A DNA stretch of 64,000 nt from Cafeteria roenbergensis (taxonomy: Eukaryota > Sar > Bigyra > Bicosoecida > Cafeteriaceae): the NCBI GenBank assembly GCA_008330645.1, contig VLTN01000013.1:1-64000 (forward strand), given 5' to 3'. The translations under genes were made by a program, and so were the position numbers. Under the pieces are notes generated by a model, which saw nothing but the letters and a program-made list of their open reading frames with translations, did no database searches and was not told the origin of the DNA. Shown here piece after piece: positions 10,849 through 19,221 of the stretch (position 1 is the first letter of the stretch; every line of letters begins with the position of its first letter).

Positions 10849-11858
10849 TCACGCGCACCCGCCACTGCAGTCCACGCAGTTGTTTCCGCAGCTTGCAGTC
10901 TTGGTCGGGGCAGTGCCGTCAGGGCAGCAGAAAGGGCTGCCATCGTCCTGGCACTTGGTCGGCTGACATGCGCATCCTCCCGTGACCCACCAAGGCTGGT
11001 TAGTCCGTGCCCAGTTGTACAGGCAGTACTTGCCGTTGGTGCACATGTCCGAGCCAGCTTTGGAGCCATCCTTGCAGCGGGTGTCGAAGTTGATGGACCC
11101 GTAGAAGTTGGCCGTGAACCATGTGTTGTGAGCTGCAACGCGGACCGAGTTATCAGCTCCAGCCACGGGAAGAGGAACCGTATCGCAGTCGAGACTGCGG
11201 CCTGGCTTGACTGGTCCGAAGCACGTGGTGGCCCACGAGTTGAATTTGATGGTCGTCTCTGCCTCCGCCTTGTCGCTGGTTTGCGGCGCCACAACGATGG
11301 CCGGGTTCGAGGCATTCGTGTCGATGTTTGCCAGTACAACGGCTGGCTGCCACCCCACGGGGAACGCAGGCACTCTGCGAGACCGGAAGCACAGGGACTG
11401 GCAATTCGCGGCTCGTGCGGTGCGCGCCAAGCACTCGAGCGCCAAGAGCAGCGGGTTGACTCGTCGCTCACGTGCAGTTTGCGTATATGTACGTATAGCT
11501 ATACTGTGTGCACGGGGAGCCGTAGTTGCACGGGAAGAGGGCCTCCGGACACACGGCATCGCCGACTGCGGGAACGTTCGCGAAAAGCCTCCAGCACACG
11601 GGGTTCTGGTCGACAAGCGCCGCGTCTCCCTCACCGCCCGAGCAGCGGCAGCCTCGAGCCCGTCCCTTGCATTGGTCATGCTTCGGGCTTGGGCGGTTGG
11701 GGCCTGCGTGGAAGGCCGAAGCGGGCGTCTGCTTGCGGCTTTCGCTCACCCCGTTGTTCCTCGGTGCCCTCGACACGTTCCGCGCCACGCACAGTCTGGG
11801 CTGCAGCGCCGAGCGCGACCACGAGCACAGAGGCAAGCATGGTGCCAACTTGCAGCAT
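10849..11858 (-). CDS. Secreted cysteine-rich protein, three exons
   Basis: The proposed exons are 11858-11750, 11565-11472 and 11374-10849, giving 242 residues. Both donors are GTGAGC, both acceptors follow pyrimidine-rich tracts ending CAG, and phases match (1 and 2). Exon 1 encodes a signal peptide (MLQVGTMLASVLVVALGAAA; an in-frame ATG at 11840 could also start it). Exon 2 carries VCPEALFPCNYGSPCTQYS, and exon 3 an Asn/Trp-containing body and a Cys-dense tail (CACQPTKCQDDGSPFCCPDG to CVDCSGGCA). The many paired cysteines imply a disulfide-stabilised extracellular protein. I do not recognise the family; the tail resembles small Cys-rich modules of secreted adhesion or hydrolase-associated proteins. 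Its 3' end lies about 150 bases past the end of the second LINE copy. Confidence 0.72.
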
Positions 11859-12195
11859 GTCTGGTGACTGTGCTTGGCCAAGCAGCGTGCAGTGCCCAAA
11901 TCGGGTGCAAAGGCGCGCCAGGCAGAGCAAGGCGCGCGCGAGAGGAAGCAAACAGAGACGCACGAGAGTTCAACTTGAACAATGCTTGGTTCGCGGAGAC
12001 GGTGCGCAATGGCGAGGGCGACCGAGCCCGGCAGGGGTGTCACCTTCGCTGTGGGCAGCGCCTGCCATGCCCGCTTGCACTGCGCTGTCGTGCAAGGCTG
12101 GCTGCGCAGTCCACTGCAAGCCCGAGGCCTTCGCCCGGAGCCGCCGCTTCCCCTTGCGCGCTGGCCCAGAGGCGAGCGCTCCACGGCAAGCACTG

Positions 12196-13332
12196 CTAAG
12201 CCCGGGTAACGAGGGCATCCTCCCCGGGGCGGAGGGCGAGCAGCCCGTGCAGCGGGGGTACCAGGGCTGCCTGACCGTCCCTGCCGGCTCGGGCAGCCAC
12301 CTGTCGCACGGCAGTTTCGCGGACTCCGCTAATGGCGCCACAGGCCTGGTCAAACGCAGCCCCTCCGCCCCCCGCCCACGGGGCGGCTCTGCCGGCGTCG
12401 GGGCGGCCCGCCCCAGCCGCGGCGGCCGCGAACAGGGGCAGTATCCTCACAGCGTCGAGCATGCACAGAAGTGCCTCTTCGCTCGGCACGGCCTCGAGCA
12501 GCTCAGCCGCGCCAGGTGTGGACGCAGCAGCCACTACCATCGCGGTGGCTGTTGCGGCTGCAGCCAGGTCTGCCTCGACGACGCGCCTGGCACCGCGGCA
12601 GTCGTCGCCTCTGGACGATTCCGGGCCGTGCGGTGCGGGACTCGTCGCCTTCATGCGCCGGGGGGAGGGGCGCCAACCCGCATCTCTCGCACCGATAGAA
12701 GTCACAGGCGCGCGATCACGCCCTGTGGCGGATGCCGCAGGTCCTGCTGGTGCAGCGTCAGGCCGCGAGCTCATCGCCAGCGGCAGCGGGCGTGGCGGGC
12801 GCATGCCGAGGGCGAGCAGAAGAGGCGCCGGCAGGCATGCGGCGACGGCATCGCACGCGTCTTGGGCCGCTTGCACGGCAAGGCGGGCCGTGGCGGTCAC
12901 TGCGGCAGCGTTGGCTTCGAGAGCCGCTTGCAGCGAGGCAAGGGGCACCCGGGGCGGCTCTCGCTCTTGACGGCGCAGCGGCCGCCGGCCTCGCCACTCC
13001 GCACCGCGAATACTCCCAGCACCTTCTCTGTCTTCACACAGCAGTTCACAGCCGGGCCCTCGCAGCCATGCGGAGAGGGCAGCGAGGCTGCTCTCCGTCT
13101 GAGCAATCGTCTCCCAGAGCTGCCTGCAGTTCCGCTGCGCCGCGGCCAGGTCCGCGGCCGCCTTGAGCAGCAATTGGTCCCGCTGGTCTGCCGCATCCGC
13201 AGCTGTCGTAGCTGTGCCGGCGCCGGGAAGAACAGACGTTGCGGCAGAAATGGAGTTGATGGCTCGGCGCAAGGGTGGGAACGTGGCTGACACCTCGTCG
13301 CGCCAGGCCCTCGTATAGTCAAACACCGCCAT
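12196..13332 (-). CDS. Unrecognised Ala-rich protein
   Basis: The frame from ATG 13332 (MAVFDYTRAWRDEVSATFPP) gives 378 residues. Residues about 45-85 are helix-prone (AADLAAAQRNCRQLWETIAQ) and could form a coiled coil; much of the rest is low-complexity Ala/Pro/Arg. It ends 338 bases upstream of the secreted Cys-rich gene on the same strand. It is head to head with the coiled-coil gene starting at 13645. An unrecognised intron in the middle (about 12,900-13,050, where the sequence turns Arg-rich) is possible. No family is recognised. Confidence 0.5.
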   Translation of the reverse strand: MAVFDYTRAWRDEVSATFPPLRRAINSISAATSVLPGAGTATTAADAADQRDQLLLKAAADLAAAQRNCRQLWETIAQTESSLAALSAWLRGPGCELLCEDREGAGSIRGAEWRGRRPLRRQEREPPRVPLASLQAALEANAAAVTATARLAVQAAQDACDAVAACLPAPLLLALGMRPPRPLPLAMSSRPDAAPAGPAASATGRDRAPVTSIGARDAGWRPSPRRMKATSPAPHGPESSRGDDCRGARRVVEADLAAAATATAMVVAAASTPGAAELLEAVPSEEALLCMLDAVRILPLFAAAAAGAGRPDAGRAAPWAGGGGAAFDQACGAISGVRETAVRQVAARAGRDGQAALVPPLHGLLALRPGEDALVTRA

Positions 13333-13644
13333 GGGGCCGCTGCCAGTCCGTGCCTCGTTCCCTGGCTGCAGCACGGTGCGCGCTGGGCGTTTGGCAAGGA
13401 CAGTTTGCCGGCAGAGCCGGCGAGTGCGACCGGCGTCGAGGCGGCTGGCAATCCTGTCGATCGTCGATGCTCCCGCGCTCGCAAGCGCCGCCCCACAGTT
13501 TCGGGCGGGGCCTGCGTGTGGCGGCCCACAGTTCGTCCGGCCCTGATTGTCCGCCCAAGGCTCGCTGCAGGAACCTCTCTCCGTAGGGTCTCCCGACCTC
13601 GTAGCCTCGAGCAGGTCGGTTGCCATTGCTCGCAAGCAGCAGTA
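13333..13644. promoter_or_regulatory. Shared upstream region of a divergent gene pair
   Basis: These 312 bases separate the start codons of a minus-strand gene and a plus-strand gene, so they should hold both promoters. I see no TATA box or other named element. Confidence 0.4.
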
Positions 13645-15297
13645 ATGTCTTCCAGCGTGCAGCACCCCGACCCGGAGGCAGCGGCGCTTCGCGAGGAGAT
13701 CGTCAAGGTTGCGAGAATGCGCGCCGAGGTGCACGAGTTTCGGTCGACGGAGCTGGCGGACATCGCTCGCGGCCGAGAGGCCGCGGAGAGGCGAGAGGAC
13801 GCTGCGGTGGCCAACTGCGCCCGTCGCGTTGCGGAGGTTGCTGACCAGCTCGCCCAGGAGGCCATCGAGCGGGAGCTTCACACTTTGGATGACGAGGAGG
13901 CGGAACTGTCGGATCTGAACACGCTAAGGATGCGCGTCGCGGAGCAAGACGTGAGGCTGACTCCAGCGGGCGAACCGCACCTGGCTGCTTTGCCGCACCG
14001 CGCCGCTTCCTTGAGGGGCTCGCCTTGGCTGGGCAGTCTGTTGGGGCTGCTGCTCGCTGCCTCGCACCGAGCAGGCGAAGTGGCGCCGCTGCACACGACC
14101 TCGGCCGGGCATGGGCAGGCGGGCGCTGGGGCCGGCGGGTTTGCTCGCGGACCGGCCCCCCGGGCTCATGAGGAGGCGTTGTTTCGGCGGCTGGCGCTGG
14201 CAGGCTCGCTTTGGTGCGTGCGGCGCGCGCGCGGAGGGGGAAAGGCCAGCTTGTGCTGCCGTGAAAGCGAGGCCGACTGCCCGCGCTCGCGCCCGGCCGG
14301 ATCTTGCTTGTGGCCCATCGTTTGCGGTGCGCAGGCTGTAGCTGCTCGTTGCGTGGCGGAGCTGGCCTTGAAGCGAGAGGCGGCCAGGGCCGTGTCCTCA
14401 GAGTACGACAGCGTGCTCAGGAGCGTGGCGGCCGCGCGGCAGGGCGTGGCAGGCCAGTCCGCGGCCGAGAAGGAGGAGGACGCGGAGCTGGCGGCGGAGC
14501 AGGCCAGGCTCCTGAGGGGGGTCACGCAGGCCACGCACGGCGCCACGGCGAAGCTAGAGGCCGACTGGGAGCACCACCGCAGCACAGTGGTCGCGGCTGT
14601 GCGCGCCCAGTGGAAGCGCCGACTCGCCGCAGCGGCGGGCTCCCCGGACGCGGTTCGTTCTCAACTCGGCTCTGTTTCCTCCACTGCCAGGGGGCTTGCC
14701 AGGGAGACCGCGGCGGACATGGCGGCCTCGGCTGCAGCGACGTTCGACGACCACGCCGCGCCGCTGTGCCGGCAGCTCGAAGCCGAGGCCGCCCGCCTGG
14801 GAGCCCGGGCGGCGCGGGCGGCCGCGGTGGCGTCGCGCCTGCGGGCTACACTGGCGGAGGCGTCGCGAGCCAGGGACAAGGCGGACGCCGCGCGGCGCGT
14901 GCGTCGCGTGCTGGACGAGGCGCAGGACGACGCCCTCGCGGTGGACGCGGCAGACCCGCTCACCAGCGGCGCGGGACCCGGCTTCACGGGCGAGGCCCGG
15001 GCGCAGCTAGCGGCGGTTCGAGACGAGGCGCTGCGCCTCTGGTCGGGGCTGGGCGAGGTCGGTGAGCGAGAGCTGATGGAGCTCTCTGTGCTCCTCGCAG
15101 CCACCGCGGTGGCGCTCGAGCCGGGCGCGGGCGCTGAGGCGAGCCAGGCGGAGGACCTCCGGCGGTTTCGGGACGAGGCGAGAGACGAAGCCCGCCGCCT
15201 CATGACCGCCCAAGCCGCGGCGGGCCGCGGTGACGCTGCGGCAGCCGATGCCGCTGACGCGCCTGGCTTCACGGCCACGCCGTCATTCGGGCGATGA
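13645..15297 (+). CDS. Coiled-coil protein with one probable in-frame intron
   Basis: The start is the ATG at 13645 (MSSSVQHPDPEAAALREEIV). Proposed exons are 13645-13950 and 14335-15297, giving 422 residues. Donor GTGAGG and acceptor GCGCAG bracket 384 bases without stops, whose translation (LTPAGEPHLAALPHR...) breaks an otherwise continuous heptad-like coiled coil. Removing it joins RMRVAEQD to AVAARCVAELALKREAA. The rest is long Ala/Glu/Arg-rich helix (ADQLAQEAIERELHTLDDEE, then AETAADMAASAAATFDDH). Its ends are tail to tail with the CorA-like gene 313 bases away. A structural or cytoskeletal/flagellar coiled-coil role is plausible but not shown. Confidence 0.65.
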   Translation: MSSSVQHPDPEAAALREEIVKVARMRAEVHEFRSTELADIARGREAAERREDAAVANCARRVAEVADQLAQEAIERELHTLDDEEAELSDLNTLRMRVAEQDVRLTPAGEPHLAALPHRAASLRGSPWLGSLLGLLLAASHRAGEVAPLHTTSAGHGQAGAGAGGFARGPAPRAHEEALFRRLALAGSLWCVRRARGGGKASLCCRESEADCPRSRPAGSCLWPIVCGAQAVAARCVAELALKREAARAVSSEYDSVLRSVAAARQGVAGQSAAEKEEDAELAAEQARLLRGVTQATHGATAKLEADWEHHRSTVVAAVRAQWKRRLAAAAGSPDAVRSQLGSVSSTARGLARETAADMAASAAATFDDHAAPLCRQLEAEAARLGARAARAAAVASRLRATLAEASRARDKADAARRVRRVLDEAQDDALAVDAADPLTSGAGPGFTGEARAQLAAVRDEALRLWSGLGEVGERELMELSVLLAATAVALEPGAGAEASQAEDLRRFRDEARDEARRLMTAQAAAGRGDAAAADAADAPGFTATPSFGR

Positions 15298-15610
15298 GCG
15301 CCGGCCCGTCGAGAGTGCCTGCGTGCTTGGTTTGAGCACGTGCGTGGGGTTGGGGCGACAGCGCCGAGCTGCCGCGAGCGTGTTCGCGTGCCAGGCCATG
15401 CTGCTGGAAGCATCGCGAGCCGACTGCGGCCGGCGCGCGCCCGTTGCGGCACGCGTTGCGTGGCTCAGCTGCCACTCGAGTCACACGCGCGGTTGCATGG
15501 GGGGGGCGGGGGGAACGAGCAAAGAGGTCGCGCTCGCGCGCGGTTGGCAGCGCTCGGAGGCAAGATGCAGCGGCGCAGTCCCAGCCCAGCCTGGTCCGAG
15601 GCGGGCCAGG
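15298..15610. other. Convergent intergenic spacer
   Basis: 313 bases lie between two converging genes. They contain a short G run near 15500 and no supported gene. Polyadenylation signals are not recognisable. Confidence 0.5.
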
Positions 15611-18600
15611 CTACAGTTGCGTGGAGACCACTGCGGCCGGCTGAGGCGCGTCCGGAGCGGACGGCGAGTGGACGCCGTCCACAGGCCCGGAGTTGTAGAG
15701 GGCGAAGAAGCCCTTTTTTGCGAACCAGTAGACGATGAGGCCGCAGAGGAGGAGGGCCCCGATCCAGAATATCAGGTAGCTGTACTCGTAGCCCAGCTCG
15801 GGCATGAAGGCGAAGTTCATGCCGAACACGCCGGAGAGCAGCTGGATGGGCAGCACGCTGGTCGTCGTGATGGTGAGCAGAAAGAGAGCGCGGTTCATGG
15901 TGTCGCCAGAGAGGCTCTCGTACAGCTGGCGCAGCTGCATCGTGGTGCTCATCGTCGTCTCCACGTCGGACACCATGGTCGCCAGGTCATCGATGGTGTC
16001 TCCCAGGGAGGTCGCGGCGGCGGCCCCGCAGCGCGCGCGCACCGGCGCCGACCGCAGGCCCGAGAGCAGCGGCCTCAACGAGCGGGCGTAGAGCTCCGCA
16101 GTCTTGGTGAGGTTGAAAATGTGGGCCGTGTGCTTGGGAAGCGGCACAGTGCCGGGGGCGGTCAGGCTGGCCTCGATGGCTTCCTGCCAGTCCTTGAGAA
16201 CGTCCCGCACCTCAAAGCTGGCGTCCAGGACGGCATCCAGCAGCTCGATGGCCAGGATGGTGGTGGAGGCGGAGGCGCGCTGCTGCTGAATGCTCACGTT
16301 GCTGCCGAGGCTGGGCGGGCGGCGGGCCACGTTGACGCCCGCCCGCTCCAGCTTGGCGCCGAGCCCTGCGCCTGCTTGCATGCCGCCGCCCGCCCCCCCG
16401 CGGTGAAGCCGCCTGGCCACCATCGCGAACACGCCCAGTCCCTGCAGCGACCTCCGCTTCCCCTCGCAGCCCGCCTGCCCGTCCGCCGTCGTCCACAAGT
16501 CCCCCTCCTCGTCGCTGGAGTCCCCTGGCATGCCCGCCTGCCGCAGGGCGGCGGACCACGACGCCCCGGCCGCGCCCTCCTCCCCGCGGGAGGGGAGCGC
16601 CCCCGCACCCCCGCCGCCTTCCATGGCCGCTCCGCCCCTGTTCCCGCCAGCACCGCCACCGCCCCCGCCAGCACCACCGCCCCCGCCGCCGCACAGCCCC
16701 TGGCACGGCCCGGCGCCGCCGCAGCAGCTCCAGCAGTCCCCGCAGCAGCTCCAGCAGTCGCCGCAGCAACCGCCCTCCTCCTCCCGCTCCTCGCCCCCGC
16801 GGTCCCCGCAGCAGTCGTCGGCCAAGTCGTTGCAGCACGCGCAGCACCAGCGCACACACCCGCCGCGGCAGGGCCGGGAGCGGCGCTCGCTGTAGCCGGA
16901 GGACGCGGCTGCCGGCGCGCCGCCCACCAGCCCGCTGGCGCTCGCTAGGGCGGCAGCGTCCTCCACAGAGTCTTCGTCGCCCGCCCGCACGGTGACGACG
17001 GTCCAGTCGTCCACCAGCACCACCGACAGCTGGCTGAAGAGCAGCTCCGGGGGGCGCCGCACCAGCTCTCGCGACGCAAGCAGCGTGAACTCGGATCCTG
17101 GGGCCCCGCCGCGGGCGCGCTGACTGTCGGCGCGAAACGGCTTGGTGCCCCGCGCAAACCAGATGCGGTGCAGCAGCCAGTGCAGGCGCGTGTCCGCGGC
17201 GGCCGCGGCGTCGCCCTGCGCTGGGGGGGGCGATCCCGTAAGCCAGGCGGGCGGCCACGGCGCCGCCGCCGCAGCCTCCGACGCCCCCGCCCCCGCTGGA
17301 CCCAGCTCCGCCGCCGGGGCAATGCTGGCGGCGGCACGCAAGTCACGCAGGGCCTCGTGGGTGCGCTCGTCAGCCGGGGCGGTGAGCACCGAGCCGATGC
17401 TGCCGGGGGCGCCCACGCTCACAACGGGAGGAGGTGCCGCGTTGCCCTCGGCCGCGCCCGGCTCTGCCGCGGCCTGGCGCGCCACGCCGGGGTCCGACAC
17501 GAGCCTGCGCAGCTGCGCGGGGGGCAGCGACGCGGCCTCCGAGGGCGGCGGCGAGGGCGGAGGGGGGCCCGCGGCGGGCTGCGGAGTGGGTGCCGCCGCG
17601 CTCTGGAGCGCGCTGCTGGCACTCGGACCGGCCTCGCCGGGCGCAGCGTCTGCCGCTGCCGTGGCCTCCGGCGGCAGCCGCACGGCGACGGCCGGCGGGC
17701 CGAACGGCAGCCTGTGTGGCACCTGCGCCGGCGGCAGGGTCCCCGGCGGAGCGGCGACTGCCGCGCCGGAGGCGTCTGCAGCCGCTGCGGCCGCGACTGG
17801 CTGCGGTGACTGCGCTGCGGTCGCTACAGCCGGGGCCGGCGCGTCGGCTGCAGACGCGGAAGCGGCCGCCGGGCCGCCGCGCCGCCTGCCTCCGCGCGTG
17901 CCGCCGGCGCCGCCCTCCGTGTCGCTGTGGTCGCCGTCGTCGCAGTCCGGCTGCCTGCCCGGCACGACCTCTGCCTTGGCGCGCTGGTACACGGCGGCGT
18001 CCTTGGCCGTCTCCAGGTCGTACCCCAGCACCTCGCCCAGCTCCTGAAGCAGGCACACGTCCATTCCGCGCACGTCCACCCAGCAGCGGTGGAGTCCCGG
18101 GGGCACGAACGCGCACTCGGCTCCGCCCGCTGCCTCTGCCGCCGACGCCTTCCAGTTCCGCAGCGCTGCACCGCGCTTGCGCAGCCACCGCACGGCGTCG
18201 CGCGGCACCATTTGCCTCGTCCTGGCGAACCGACCGCGCCCGAACGGGGCTCCGAACTCTGTGATCGTCACCACGGCCTGAGAGCTCGCTCGGGGCCGGG
18301 AGCGCACGGCGCGTGCTTGCGGGTTGGCCTCCTTGGGCCCTGGAGACGCCGCCTCCGCCCGCAACGCGTTGAGCCACTGGCGGAGGCCGTTGGGCGTCAT
18401 GCTCCGAAAAGTGGACAGGAACTCCTCCTCCTTGATGAGCCCGGAGCGATTGCGGTCCATCGCGGAAACCAGCCGCGCAACCAGCAGGTCCTCGCCTTCG
18501 GCCACGAGCCCCATGGCGCGCAGCGCGCCTGCCAACTCCGCATGGGAAATCAGCCGGTCGTTGTCAACGTCGAGCACGCGGAACATGCGGCGGAGGTTGG

Positions 18601-18961
18601 CAGCCGAAAGCCCGCTCTCCATGGCGCGGTCCAAGGCAGCGGCTTGCTTGCGCCGCCTGTCCGCGAGCGCGGATGCCGTTCCGCGGACAGCGAGCGAGCC
18701 ATCCCGGTTCCCTCTGCCTCGGCGCCTCCTCACGCTGGTCTCCATCGCCGTGGCGCCGCCGACCAGCGGGCGCGGGGCGGTCGAGAGTGGACGGGGCGGG
18801 GTCACTGTTCCCGCTCTGCCGGCAGTTGCGTCGTCAGAAGCGCGCTCGTCCGGCCGCAGGCTGCCTGCTTGCGCGGCGCGGGCCTGGGGCGGAGGCTGCG
18901 GCGCCGGCCGGAGACGTTCTTCGGCGAGTCCCGCGGTGCGCCCCGTGCGTGACTGGCTCAT
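15611..18961 (-). CDS. EF-hand / CorA-type Mg2+ transporter fusion
   Basis: The ATG at 18961 (MSQSRTGRTAGLAEE) gives 1,116 residues; an ATG at 19030 in the same frame would add 23. Two EF-hand loops are visible: DVDNDRLISHAE (near residue 129) and DRNRSGLIKEEE (near 168). A long Ala/Pro/Gly-rich middle follows, with a Cys-rich insert (about 694-760, CCGDCWSCCGDCWSCC). The C-terminus is CorA: a helical stretch (ELLDAVLDASFEVRDVLKDW), a pore helix LLTITTTSVLPIQLLSGVFG ending in the signature GMN (near residue 1047), and a second membrane helix YLIFWIGALLLCGLIVYWFA. CorA family members conduct Mg2+ or Co2+ as pentamers in inner, mitochondrial or plasma membranes; EF-hands would add Ca2+ sensing (inference). 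Bacterial CorA is about 320 residues, so most of this protein is extra cytosolic sequence. Introns within the low-complexity part cannot be excluded. Confidence 0.85.
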   Translation of the reverse strand: MSQSRTGRTAGLAEERLRPAPQPPPQARAAQAGSLRPDERASDDATAGRAGTVTPPRPLSTAPRPLVGGATAMETSVRRRRGRGNRDGSLAVRGTASALADRRRKQAAALDRAMESGLSAANLRRMFRVLDVDNDRLISHAELAGALRAMGLVAEGEDLLVARLVSAMDRNRSGLIKEEEFLSTFRSMTPNGLRQWLNALRAEAASPGPKEANPQARAVRSRPRASSQAVVTITEFGAPFGRGRFARTRQMVPRDAVRWLRKRGAALRNWKASAAEAAGGAECAFVPPGLHRCWVDVRGMDVCLLQELGEVLGYDLETAKDAAVYQRAKAEVVPGRQPDCDDGDHSDTEGGAGGTRGGRRRGGPAAASASAADAPAPAVATAAQSPQPVAAAAAADASGAAVAAPPGTLPPAQVPHRLPFGPPAVAVRLPPEATAAADAAPGEAGPSASSALQSAAAPTPQPAAGPPPPSPPPSEAASLPPAQLRRLVSDPGVARQAAAEPGAAEGNAAPPPVVSVGAPGSIGSVLTAPADERTHEALRDLRAAASIAPAAELGPAGAGASEAAAAAPWPPAWLTGSPPPAQGDAAAAADTRLHWLLHRIWFARGTKPFRADSQRARGGAPGSEFTLLASRELVRRPPELLFSQLSVVLVDDWTVVTVRAGDEDSVEDAAALASASGLVGGAPAAASSGYSERRSRPCRGGCVRWCCACCNDLADDCCGDRGGEEREEEGGCCGDCWSCCGDCWSCCGGAGPCQGLCGGGGGGAGGGGGGAGGNRGGAAMEGGGGAGALPSRGEEGAAGASWSAALRQAGMPGDSSDEEGDLWTTADGQAGCEGKRRSLQGLGVFAMVARRLHRGGAGGGMQAGAGLGAKLERAGVNVARRPPSLGSNVSIQQQRASASTTILAIELLDAVLDASFEVRDVLKDWQEAIEASLTAPGTVPLPKHTAHIFNLTKTAELYARSLRPLLSGLRSAPVRARCGAAAATSLGDTIDDLATMVSDVETTMSTTMQLRQLYESLSGDTMNRALFLLTITTTSVLPIQLLSGVFGMNFAFMPELGYEYSYLIFWIGALLLCGLIVYWFAKKGFFALYNSGPVDGVHSPSAPDAPQPAAVVSTQL

Positions 18962-19036
18962 CGCCTGCTGGCCGTTGCAGGCAGGCGGTGCCGCATAGAC
19001 GCGGCGGGGATTGGAGATTGGGCTGTGCATTCATCA

Positions 19037-19073
19037 CCCACACACACACTCGCGCGCGCGCGCGCGTACACGG
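19037..19073. repeat. (CA)n(CG)n alternating purine-pyrimidine tract
   Basis: A CA run passes directly into a CG run and then tacacg, nearly 37 bases of alternating purine and pyrimidine. It lies just upstream of the CorA-like start and downstream of the NDUFS7 stop. Such tracts can adopt Z-DNA. A GGC trinucleotide run follows at about 19120-19142. Confidence 0.8.
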
Positions 19074-19221
19074 GGCGCGGCGGGGGGAGGGGACAGAGGC
19101 AGCCCCCGGAGAGAGGAGGAGCGGCGGCGGCGGCGGCGGCGGAGTCCTTGGCGAACGAGGGCGCGAACACTGGCGGCCGGGGGTGCCGAGGCGGCGTGCT
19201 TTGGCTGCTGTGCACGCGAGC

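Noticed and set aside
14653-14690. A possible second intron in the coiled-coil gene (strong pyrimidine tract and CAG at 14690)
   Set aside because: No plausible donor within reach; the best one gives a 38-base intron, and the sequence reads through in frame.
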